DNA of 64,000 nucleotides, taken from positions 1,736,001 through 1,800,000 of the forward strand of contig CAVTRI010000002.1 in the NCBI GenBank assembly GCA_963737075.1, given 5' to 3'. Positions 7,680 to 15,135 of this stretch are shown here, piece by piece. Below the pieces are notes generated by a model. That model did not search any database, was not told where the DNA came from, and saw only the letters and a program-made list of their open reading frames with translations. Position 1 is the stretch's first letter. Each line of letters starts with the position of its first letter. Both the position numbers and the translations under genes were made by a program. The DNA comes from CAVTRI01 sp963737075 (GTDB taxonomy: Bacteria > Actinomycetota > Acidimicrobiia > Acidimicrobiales > Palsa-688).

Positions 7680-8852
7680 TTACCTGGGAAGCCCGAGCAC
7701 CCGCTCGGCGAGGATATTTCTCTGGATCTCATTGGCACCGCCGTAGATCGTCTCCGCCCGGGCATTCAGGAAGCTGCGAACCATGGCGTCTGCCACGGGA
7801 TCTGCGGCAGGAGCGAGTGCCCGGGGACCCAGGGTGGAAACCATGAGCTCGCCGAAGTCGCGATGCCAGTTGGCCCAGTACAGCTTGCCGATCGAAGACT
7901 CCGGGCCGGGGTGGCGCCCCTGCAGGACCGCGCCGAGGAGCCGCTCGTTGTTGAGCCCCATGATCCGCAGCCGGACCCAGGCGGACGCCAGCTTGCCGCG
8001 GAGCACCCGATCCTGACCTCGGCCGTCCGACGCCACCACCTCGAGCAGGCGTCGCATCTCTCGCTCGAAGCTCGCCTGGTAGGGAAGCACAGTCATGCCG
8101 CCGCGCTCGTTGCCGAAGGTGGCCATGGCGACGGCCCAGCCGCCGTCGACGGCGCCGACCACCAGGTCCGCCGCGGTGCGGGCCTCGTCGAAGAACACCT
8201 CGCAGAACTCTTGCCCGCCTGCGATGCTGCGGATGGGCCGGATGTCGACCCCCTTCTGGTGAGCGGGGATGAGCAGCATCGAAATGCCCTTGTGGCGGGG
8301 GGCGTCGGGATTGGTGCGGCACAAAACAAACAGCCAATCGGCCCAGGCACCGAAGGTGGTCCAGATCTTCTGCCCGGTGATGACCCACTCGTCGCCGTCC
8401 CGCCAGGCCCGCGTCGTGAGCGACGCCAGGTCGGAGCCGGCGCCGGGCTCGCTGAAGCCCTGACCCCAGATTTCCTCGCTCCGCGCGATCGGCGGCAGGA
8501 ACCGTGCCTTCTGGGCGCCGGTGCCGTATTCGAGCAGGATGGGGCCGAACAGATCACGACCCTGGATGCCGACCCAGTACGGCGCGTTGGCTGCCGCGTG
8601 CTCGGCGTGGAAGATCAGCTCTTGGGTCGGGGTTCCCCCACGTCCCCCGTACTCCTGGGGCCAGGTGACATTGAGCCACCGGCCCGCCGCCAGCTCTTTT
8701 TCCCACGCCAGGCGCAGGTCCCAGTGGGAATCGTCGGCCGGGCCGCCCACTCCGCCGACCCGTTTGAACTCTCCCACCAGATGGTCGGAAAGCCAGTCCC
8801 GGAGCTCCTCCTGGAAGGAACGGTCGGCCTCGGTCAGCGCGAGATCAGGCAT
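7680..8852 (-). CDS. Acyl-CoA dehydrogenase
   Basis: A 390-residue FAD enzyme of the acyl-CoA dehydrogenase fold that introduces an alpha,beta double bond into an acyl-CoA. It has the helical N-domain with WLSDHLVGEF, the flavin segment QGFSEPGAGSDLASL, ITGQKIWTTFG, and the C-terminal IYGGANEIQRNILAERVLG. The family catalytic Glu of YEGT-type members is Gly here, as in many actinobacterial FadE relatives, so the base must lie elsewhere. It is a paralogue of the enzyme at 57938-59122. There is no ribosome site; TACGCT lies 7 bases before the ATG, which suggests a leaderless transcript. It diverges from the crotonase operon. Confidence 0.9.
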   Translation of the reverse strand: MPDLALTEADRSFQEELRDWLSDHLVGEFKRVGGVGGPADDSHWDLRLAWEKELAAGRWLNVTWPQEYGGRGGTPTQELIFHAEHAAANAPYWVGIQGRDLFGPILLEYGTGAQKARFLPPIARSEEIWGQGFSEPGAGSDLASLTTRAWRDGDEWVITGQKIWTTFGAWADWLFVLCRTNPDAPRHKGISMLLIPAHQKGVDIRPIRSIAGGQEFCEVFFDEARTAADLVVGAVDGGWAVAMATFGNERGGMTVLPYQASFEREMRRLLEVVASDGRGQDRVLRGKLASAWVRLRIMGLNNERLLGAVLQGRHPGPESSIGKLYWANWHRDFGELMVSTLGPRALAPAADPVADAMVRSFLNARAETIYGGANEIQRNILAERVLGLPR

Positions 8853-8940
8853 GGCGGTGAGCGTAAATCGGTGACCACCCGACTTCCACTAGACTTGGAT
8901 ATCAGCACATTAAGTTAGCTGATTCGGTCGAGGGAGGGCA
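8853..8940. promoter_or_regulatory. Divergent promoter region with ATCAGC/GCTGAT repeat
   Basis: This 88-base gap lies between the acyl-CoA dehydrogenase (minus) and the crotonase operon (plus). It is AT-richer than its surroundings and carries the inverted repeat ATCAGC (8901-8906) and GCTGAT (8918-8923) with an 11-base spacer. This is a reasonable operator for a dimeric repressor controlling both directions. Overlapping -10-like elements are present (AGCGTA on plus reads TACGCT on minus). No regulator gene is adjacent. Confidence 0.4.
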
Positions 8941-9795
8941 ATGGAAGATCTCACAGGCGTCGACTCGACGACGGTCCTCCATCAGCTGGACGGCGACGGC
9001 GTGCTGACGCTGACACTCAACCGACCGGAGCGCAACAACGCCTGGAACCGGGAGCTCGAGGACGCGCTCCACGGCCTCTTGGAGCAGGCCAGCGAGAGCG
9101 AAGCGGTCCGGGCCATCGTCATCACGGGCACCGGTCGCGCCTTCTGCCCGGGCCTCGACACCGAGGACCTGGACCGGGTGTCGCAGCCGGGCCGGTCCAT
9201 GGATCATGCCGGCCGGCGACCGATGACCATCGCCGCCCTGGTCCCGAAGCCGGTCATCTGCGCGATCAACGGGTCCTGCGCCGGGCTGGGTCTCATCACC
9301 GCGTTGACGTCGGATGTCCGCTTCGCGGCCGAGGACGCCAAGATCACCACCGCCTTCGCACGGCGAGGCCTGCCGGCCGAAGAGGCGGTCTCGTGGCTCC
9401 TGCCCCGGATCGTCGGGCAGGCCGTGGCCCTCGACTTGCTCCTCTCGAGCCGGGTCGTGGTCGGCGCCGAGGCGGCCGACATCGGGCTCGTGCATCGGGC
9501 CGTCCCGCGCGACGAGCTGCTCGCGCTCGCCCAGGCCTACGCCCGCGACATCGCCGTCAACTGCTCGCCCATCGCGGTGGCCGCCGCCAAGCGGCAGGTG
9601 TACCGCGACTGGGAGCGGAGCCTGCCCGAAAGCCGCCTCGAGGCGCGCAAGATGGTGGGACTGTTGAAGGACGCGTCGGACGACTTCCGGGAAGGCGTGC
9701 AGAGCTTCGTCGAGCGGCGCCCCGCGAAGTTCGCACCGTTCGCGGATGCTGTCGATTTCGACGCCTACCCGGACTACCAGCGAAAGGGTTCCTGA
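8941..9795 (+). CDS. Enoyl-CoA hydratase/isomerase family protein
   Basis: A 284-residue crotonase-fold protein acting on CoA thioesters. It has the NRPERNNAWN start, the oxyanion strand GRAFCPGLD and a second oxyanion segment NGSCAGLGL. The two glutamates of classical hydratases are not at their usual places: GLGLI replaces GGGxEL and the PE site is changed. Instead a GLPAEEAVSWLLPRIVG turn carries acidic residues, as in many actinobacterial crotonases of unknown reaction. AGGGAGG precedes the ATG. It is the first gene of a six-gene operon and shares one base with the next crotonase. Confidence 0.88.
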   Translation: MEDLTGVDSTTVLHQLDGDGVLTLTLNRPERNNAWNRELEDALHGLLEQASESEAVRAIVITGTGRAFCPGLDTEDLDRVSQPGRSMDHAGRRPMTIAALVPKPVICAINGSCAGLGLITALTSDVRFAAEDAKITTAFARRGLPAEEAVSWLLPRIVGQAVALDLLLSSRVVVGAEAADIGLVHRAVPRDELLALAQAYARDIAVNCSPIAVAAAKRQVYRDWERSLPESRLEARKMVGLLKDASDDFREGVQSFVERRPAKFAPFADAVDFDAYPDYQRKGS

Positions 9796-10601
9796 TGAGC
9801 GAGACGTACGAACGCTTTCCCGGCCTCACGTTCGATCGCCCCGCGGACGGGGTCCTGCGCATCACCATGGACGCGCCCGGGCTCAACGCCGTCAGCCCGG
9901 AGGTGCATCGCGAGTTGGCGGACGTGTGGCTGGCGGTCGACCGCGACGCCGACACCAGGGTGGCGCTGTTGCGCGGTGCCGGCAAGGCTTTCTCCGCAGG
10001 AGGATCCTTCGACCTGCTGGGCGAGATGATCAACGACTACACCACCCGGACCCGGATCCTCCGCGAAGCCAGGGACCTGGTGTTCAACGTCATCAACTGT
10101 TCCAAGCCCATCGTGTCCGCCATCCATGGGCCGGCGGTGGGCGCCGGGCTGTGCGCCGGTATCCTCGCGGACGTGTCGGTGGTCGCCCGTTCTGCCCGCA
10201 TCATCGACGGGCATACCCGGCTCGGGGTGGCCGCCGGCGACCACGCCGCGATCTGCTGGCCTTTGCTGTGCGGCATGGCCAAGGCCAAGTACTACCTGCT
10301 CACCTGCGACACGATGACCGGGGAGGAAGCCGAGCGCATCGGGCTCGTCTCCCTCTGCGTGGAAGACGACGAGCTGCAGGACCGAGCCCTGGCGGTCGCC
10401 GAGCAGCTGGCCGGCGGGGCACAGTCGGCGATTCGCTGGACCAAGCAGACGCTCAACCACTGGTACCGGGCGCAGGCGGCGGTGCTGGACGCCAGCCTGG
10501 CCTACGAGTTCTATGGTTTCGGAGGGCCCGATGCGGGCGAGGGGCTCGCCAGCCTCACCGAGAAGCGAGCCCCGCAGTTCTGCGGGCCGACAAGCGAGTG
10601 A
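9795..10601 (+). CDS. Enoyl-CoA hydratase/isomerase family protein
   Basis: A 268-residue crotonase-fold protein whose ATG overlaps the previous stop (TGATG), so translation is coupled. It shows LRITMDAPGLNAVSP, the oxyanion strand GKAFSAGGSFD, HGPAVGAGLC and the segment GVAAGDHAAICWPLLCG. The last is typical of a subgroup that lacks both hydratase glutamates and has a GDH motif instead. The reaction is therefore uncertain: hydratase, isomerase or C-C hydrolase are all possible. Having two adjacent unlike crotonases suggests a heteromer or two consecutive steps. Confidence 0.87.
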   Translation: MSETYERFPGLTFDRPADGVLRITMDAPGLNAVSPEVHRELADVWLAVDRDADTRVALLRGAGKAFSAGGSFDLLGEMINDYTTRTRILREARDLVFNVINCSKPIVSAIHGPAVGAGLCAGILADVSVVARSARIIDGHTRLGVAAGDHAAICWPLLCGMAKAKYYLLTCDTMTGEEAERIGLVSLCVEDDELQDRALAVAEQLAGGAQSAIRWTKQTLNHWYRAQAAVLDASLAYEFYGFGGPDAGEGLASLTEKRAPQFCGPTSE

Positions 10602-10611
10602 AGGAGTGCGC

Positions 10612-12024
10612 ATGGCAGGACTGATCGCCTACGGGGCTTACATTCCCCGCCACCGCCTGAAGCGTTCGGACATCGCCGGTGTGCTTGGAGCTGGCGGTGG
10701 CAGGGGCACCCGGGCCATCGCCGGCTACGACGAGGACCCCACGTCCATGGGGGTGGAGGCGGCCCGCCGGGCGTTGCGGTCCCTTCCCGAAGGCATGTCA
10801 CCGCGGCGGCTGCTGTTTGCCACCTCCGACCCGCCATATCTGGACAAGACCAACGCCACGGTGATCCACGCCGCCCTCCGGCTCGACCCCACCGCGTTGG
10901 CCGCTGACATGGCTGGTTCCGTGCGCTCGGGCGTGGCGGCGGTGGTGATGGCGTCCGAGGCTTCGGTGCCGACGATGGTCGTGGTGTCCGACATCCGCAC
11001 CGGGCTGCCCGGAAGCGCAGACGAGCGGGACGGCGGCGACGCCGCGGCGGCGTTCGTGTTCGGAGACGGGGAGCCCGTAGCCGAGGTGGTGGCGGTGGCT
11101 AGCTCGACGGAGGAGTTCCTCGACCGGTGGCGGCTCCCTGGCGCGGCCGCTTCCAGGGTGTGGGAGGAGCGCTTCGGCGAGCACGTGTACGTGCCGCTGG
11201 CCGACGCCGCGTTCGCGGACGCCCTCAAGCAGGCGGGCATGACGCCCGCTGACGTCGATCTGCTCGTCGTCGCCGGCATGCACGGTCGCGCCGCGAAGGC
11301 GTTCGCCGCCGGGGCTGGGGTGAGCAAGGTGGCTGATGACCTGGCGCTTTCGGTGGGCAACGCCGGTGCCGCGCAGCCCGGGCTGCTCCTCGCCAACGTG
11401 CTCGATCAGGCGGAGCCAGGGCAGACCATCGCGATGGTCGTATTGGCCGACGGCGCCGCCGCCGTGGTGTTCCGGGTCACCGAAGCCATCGCCCAGCGCC
11501 GGGCCGTCGACCCGGTGGCAGTCCAGATCGCCGCCGGTGATGATTCGCTGCGCTACGCCGATTTTCTCAGCTGGCGCGGCCATCTCACCAAAGAACCGCC
11601 TCGCCGCCCCGACCCGGTGGGCCCGGCGGCGCCCCCGTCGCACCGCTCGTCGCATTACAAGTACGGCTTCACCGGGCACCGCTGTGAGGAGTGCGGCACC
11701 ATCCACCTGCCTGCGGTGCGGGTGTGCATCAACTGCAAGGCGGTCGACCGGATGACGGAGGTGCCGATGGCGGACGTGCCCGGCACCGTCGCCACGTACA
11801 CGATCGATCGGCTGGCGTATTCGCCGAGCCCGCCGGTCATTGCCGCCGTGGTTGATTTCGAGGGTGGCGGGCGGTTCAGCTGTGAGCTCACCGACGCCAA
11901 ACCCGACCAGGTCGCCATCGGTGACCGCGTGGAGATGACGTTCAGGCGGGTGATCACCGCCGGCGGCGTGCACAACTATTTCTGGAAAGCCCGTCCGGTA
12001 ATCAGCAGCAATAAGGAGGCCTGA
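10612..12024 (+). CDS. HMG-CoA synthase-like domain fused to DUF35 Zn-ribbon/OB domain
   Basis: A 470-residue two-domain protein. Residues 1-295 have the fold signs of archaeal-type HMG-CoA synthase (start AGLIAYGAYIPRHRL, later LSVGNAGAAQPGLLL). Residues 350-460 are a DUF35 unit: a zinc ribbon with Cys358, 361, 372 and 375 (C-x2-C-x10-C-x2-C), then an OB-fold. The region where synthases carry the catalytic Cys reads DMAGSVRSG, with Val104 apparently in its place, so the synthase domain may not condense. DUF35 domains are known to bridge thiolases and HMG-CoA synthases, and a thiolase follows with a one-base overlap. The start at 10612 follows GAAGGAGTGCGC. Confidence 0.85.
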   Translation: MAGLIAYGAYIPRHRLKRSDIAGVLGAGGGRGTRAIAGYDEDPTSMGVEAARRALRSLPEGMSPRRLLFATSDPPYLDKTNATVIHAALRLDPTALAADMAGSVRSGVAAVVMASEASVPTMVVVSDIRTGLPGSADERDGGDAAAAFVFGDGEPVAEVVAVASSTEEFLDRWRLPGAAASRVWEERFGEHVYVPLADAAFADALKQAGMTPADVDLLVVAGMHGRAAKAFAAGAGVSKVADDLALSVGNAGAAQPGLLLANVLDQAEPGQTIAMVVLADGAAAVVFRVTEAIAQRRAVDPVAVQIAAGDDSLRYADFLSWRGHLTKEPPRRPDPVGPAAPPSHRSSHYKYGFTGHRCEECGTIHLPAVRVCINCKAVDRMTEVPMADVPGTVATYTIDRLAYSPSPPVIAAVVDFEGGGRFSCELTDAKPDQVAIGDRVEMTFRRVITAGGVHNYFWKARPVISSNKEA

Positions 12025-13226
12025 TGGCATCGAAGGGAATCCGCGACCGGGTCGCAATCGTCGGTATGGGGTGCACCGCGTTCGGGGAGCACTGGGACCG
12101 GTCGGTCGACGACATGCTGATCGAATCCACCCAGGCGGCGATGGCCTCGGCCGGCGTCGGCCGGGATGACATCGACGCTTACTGGCTCGGTACCTCGGGG
12201 TCGGGCGTGTCGGGGCTCACCCTGTCTCGCGCGCTGCGCCTGGAAAATAAGCCGGTGACGAGGGTGGAAAACATGTGTGCCACCGGCTCCGAGGCGCTGC
12301 GCAACGCGTGCTACGCCGTGGCGTCAGGCGCCTTCGACGTCGCCATGGCCGTTGGCGTGGAGAAGCTCAAGGACTCCGGGTTCTCCGGCTTGGTGAGCGC
12401 CCCGCTGCCGTCGGACGGGACGCTGGCCGAAACCACCGCCCCCGCCCGGTTTAGCCTGCTCGCCCCTGCGTATGCCAAGCGGTACGGCGTCGACGAGGCG
12501 GAGCTCAAAGAGGTGCTGACGCGCATCGCCTGGAAGAACCATTTCAACGGGGCGCGCAACCCTCGAGCGCAGTTCCGGAAGGAGGTGTCCAAGGAGACCA
12601 TCGCGAAGGCGGCCCCCATCGCGGGGATGCTCGGCGTGTTCGACTGTTCGGGCGTGTCCGACGGGTCGGCGGCGGCCATCGTGGTTCGGGCCGAGGACGC
12701 GTACCGGTACACGGATAAGCCGTTGTTCGTCAAGGGCCTTTCGTTCGTCGCCGGCCCCGCCCGCGGCAACATCGATCCCGGGTACGACTTCACGACGTTC
12801 CCCGAGGTGGTCGCCGCCGCGACCGACGCCTACGCCCAGGCCGGGGTGACCGACCCCCGGGCCGAGCTGGCCATGGCCGAGGTGCACGACTGCTTCACGC
12901 CGACGGAGCTGGTCCTCATGGAGGACCTCGGCTTTGCCGAGCGGGGCTTCGGTTGGAAGGAGGAGCTGGCGGGGACGTTCGACCTCGACGGCGAGCTGCC
13001 GGTCAACCCCGACGGCGGGCTGAAGGCGTTCGGGCACCCGATCGGGGCTTCCGGGCTGCGCATGATGTTCGAGTGCTGGCTGCAGCTCCGAGGTGAGGCT
13101 CCCGAGGAGCGCCGCATCAAGAGCGTGGAGGCCGGCCGGAAGCTGGCGCTGACGCACAATCTGGGCGGGCAGCCCGCCGAGTGCGTGGTGTTCGTGTCGG
13201 TGGTCGGCACCGAACCCAGCGCTTGA
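12024..13226 (+). CDS. Thiolase (SCP-x/lipid-transfer type)
   Basis: A 400-residue thiolase-fold enzyme that should cleave a 3-ketoacyl-CoA with CoA, or run the reverse. The nucleophile is in NMCATGSEA (Cys85). The other signature elements are HDCFTPTEL and the C-terminal GHPIGASG loop, which is the SCP-x/Ltp pattern rather than the bacterial FadA pattern. Its ATG overlaps the previous TGA by one base. Together with the DUF35 fusion upstream it probably forms a complex, as thiolase and DUF35 partners do in archaea and in actinobacterial side-chain degradation. All catalytic motifs look intact. Confidence 0.9.
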   Translation: MASKGIRDRVAIVGMGCTAFGEHWDRSVDDMLIESTQAAMASAGVGRDDIDAYWLGTSGSGVSGLTLSRALRLENKPVTRVENMCATGSEALRNACYAVASGAFDVAMAVGVEKLKDSGFSGLVSAPLPSDGTLAETTAPARFSLLAPAYAKRYGVDEAELKEVLTRIAWKNHFNGARNPRAQFRKEVSKETIAKAAPIAGMLGVFDCSGVSDGSAAAIVVRAEDAYRYTDKPLFVKGLSFVAGPARGNIDPGYDFTTFPEVVAAATDAYAQAGVTDPRAELAMAEVHDCFTPTELVLMEDLGFAERGFGWKEELAGTFDLDGELPVNPDGGLKAFGHPIGASGLRMMFECWLQLRGEAPEERRIKSVEAGRKLALTHNLGGQPAECVVFVSVVGTEPSA

Positions 13227-13681
13227 GCACCCTCACCGCTGACGACCAGCAACGGTGGCGCGACCGTTTCCGCGTCCACTGGCAGGAAGGAGTGGCGTTC
13301 AACAAGGCGTGTGCCATCACCGTCGAGCGATGGGATCCGGAGGGCGTCGAGATGCGCCTGCCGATGCGGGATGACCTGACGGCGCTGCCCGGGATCTTTC
13401 ACGGTGGGATCATCGCCGCGCTCATCGACACCAGCGGGTGCGCGGCGGTCGCCGCCGGGCACGACTACGCACTGGGCAACCGGATCAGCACCATCGCCAT
13501 GTCGGTGCAGTTTGAGACCGCCGAGCCCGGTTCGGCTGCGGTGGCGTACGCCCGCTGCACCCGCCGGGGCCGGCAGGTCAACTACGCGGAGGTGGTTGTC
13601 CGGGCTGAGGAGACGGGGAAAGAACTGGCCCGGGGGTTGGTCACGGTCAGTGCGACGGGTCGGCGCGAGGGCAAGGAGTAA
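13223..13681 (+). CDS. PaaI-type hot-dog thioesterase
   Basis: A 152-residue hot-dog protein of the PaaI/YbgC acyl-CoA thioesterase type, expected to hydrolyse a CoA ester. The central helix segment GIFHGGIIAALIDTSGC is the family signature, followed by strands ISTIAMSVQF and the RRGRQVNYAEVVV strand. The proposed start is the TTG at 13223, which overlaps the thiolase stop (TTGA). An earlier in-frame start at 13181 would lie inside the thiolase and is less likely. It may release a stalled or final product of the thiolase step or recycle CoA. Confidence 0.82.
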   Translation: MSTLTADDQQRWRDRFRVHWQEGVAFNKACAITVERWDPEGVEMRLPMRDDLTALPGIFHGGIIAALIDTSGCAAVAAGHDYALGNRISTIAMSVQFETAEPGSAAVAYARCTRRGRQVNYAEVVVRAEETGKELARGLVTVSATGRREGKE

Positions 13682-13691
13682 GAGCGTCGCC

Positions 13692-14702
13692 ATGCGAACC
13701 TGCAACCAGAAGGTATCGATGGGCGACCTCTTCACCGCGGTGACGGTGTACCTGCCCGATGTGGTACCGGACGCGGCGAGGGTGTTGTTCGGCTATCCGG
13801 GTGGCGGGTTCGGGCGTCGCTATTACGACATCCAAACGTTGCCGGGGTATAGCCAGGCCGAGTATCACACCAACAACGGCGATGTATTCGTGGCGTGTGA
13901 CCACCTCGGCGTGGGAGAGAGCTCTATGCCGGAAGACAGTCTGTCGGTGAGTTACGAGCGACTGGCTTTGGCCAACCACGCCACTGCAGTGGAGGTGCTA
14001 AGACAGATCGAGCAGGGCGACATCGACCCAGCGGTCCCAAGCATCTCCGTCACCGCGGTCGTCGGGATGGGGCAGTCGATGGGCGGTTGTCTCCTGACCG
14101 TGCAGCAGGCCAATTTCCGGACCTTCGATGCCGTGGCGTTGTTGGGATGGAGCGGGATCCACACCAACTTTCCGTCACCCGACGGCGGTCGCATCACCTA
14201 CCCGATGCCGCCCCGAGGAACCGATCTGGCTCCGATCGCTGACCAGCTGGTCGGCGTGGTGGCGCCGAGCGAGGAGCAGTTCCGGTTTTGCTTCCATTTC
14301 CCGGACGAGGATCCACTGCTGGTCGAGGCCGACCTGGCGTCGTACAAGCCGTACAGCGACGTCGTCCGAGGCGATGAGCGCACACCTTGGGGAAGCTCCA
14401 CCACGCCGCCGTGCGCCGTCACCATGATGACCGAGGGTGCGGTGGCGGCGGAGGCAGCCGCCATCGACGTTCCGGTGTTCATCGGCTGCGGGGAGCGGGA
14501 CGTCGTCCCCGATCCAGGGGCGGAACCGGGCGCCTACCGGCGGAGCTCGTACCTGACCGTCACTGTGCTGCCGAAGATGGCGCACATGCACAACTTCGCT
14601 CGCACCCGGGAGGAGCTATGGCGCCGCATCAGTGTTTTCGCCGACGGCGTTGGCCGTCCTCGCAACGACCGGGTGTCCAAATGGGGAGCGGCGGCAGGTT
14701 GA
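13692..14702 (+). CDS. Alpha/beta hydrolase
   Basis: A 336-residue alpha/beta-hydrolase. It has an N-terminal strand and oxyanion turn FGYPGGGFG (residues 33-41), the nucleophile elbow GQSMG with Ser129, an acidic residue region GCGERDVVPDPG and a C-terminal KMAHMHNF that should supply the catalytic His. The substrate is unknown; esters, lactones or C-C bonds are possible. It starts 10 bases after the thioesterase and ends the six-gene operon from 8941. No signal peptide is seen, so it is cytoplasmic. Confidence 0.82.
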   Translation: MRTCNQKVSMGDLFTAVTVYLPDVVPDAARVLFGYPGGGFGRRYYDIQTLPGYSQAEYHTNNGDVFVACDHLGVGESSMPEDSLSVSYERLALANHATAVEVLRQIEQGDIDPAVPSISVTAVVGMGQSMGGCLLTVQQANFRTFDAVALLGWSGIHTNFPSPDGGRITYPMPPRGTDLAPIADQLVGVVAPSEEQFRFCFHFPDEDPLLVEADLASYKPYSDVVRGDERTPWGSSTTPPCAVTMMTEGAVAAEAAAIDVPVFIGCGERDVVPDPGAEPGAYRRSSYLTVTVLPKMAHMHNFARTREELWRRISVFADGVGRPRNDRVSKWGAAAG

Positions 14703-14715
14703 CAGGGGTGCGAAA

Positions 14716-14733
14716 GAGAGGGGCCCGTCTCTG
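14716..14733 (+). terminator. Hairpin downstream of the six-gene operon
   Basis: AGAGAGGGGCCCGTCTCT is a near-perfect palindrome (one G-G mismatch) 14 bases after the hydrolase stop. It can form a GC-rich stem but has almost no loop and no T-run after it, so it is either a weak intrinsic terminator or a protein-binding palindrome. Confidence 0.35.
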
Positions 14734-15135
14734 ACCGCTGCGGGGCGAAACCCGGGGGGGAGCTGGGCTCACGCCACCAGCGCGATCGTAAGACGGGCCC
14801 AATTGCATCAATGATAGCATCGAAAGTGGTGCGCGGCGACGGTGGCCGCACGGCACCGAGTTCCAACTACCGCCGGCTGATCGACGGCTCCCTGGCGGGA
14901 GTTGAGCTCCGATCTGCTTCTGGCCGGTCCGCGACCTCGCGGCAGACGGGCGTTCTCTCGCGCATTTTGCAGCCGGCCGGCCGGCACGGCGCGCGCCGAG
15001 CGCTGATGGTCCTTGCCCAAGCATATTGAGTATCCGGAAATCTGGCATGGGCGGCCGCTTCCCGACGAATCTGTGGCGCGCTGGCGGTACCCTCGTGCAG
15101 ATCCGGAGAGCATCGATGGCGCGGTTGGAGGCAGT
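14734..15135. other. Intergenic stretch before the GntR gene
   Basis: About 400 bases without a supported gene. An AT-richer patch around 14800-14825 (CAATTGCATCAATGATAG) could hold a promoter for the regulator. The rest is GC-rich, and the short open frames on both strands have no family features. An in-frame TTG at 15013 could extend the regulator upstream by 41 residues, but that extension looks non-coding. Confidence 0.4.

Noticed and set aside
13181..13222. Earlier in-frame start for the thioesterase
   Set aside because: It would add 14 residues with no family match and lies inside the thiolase; the overlapping TTG at 13223 fits the coupled pattern of this operon.
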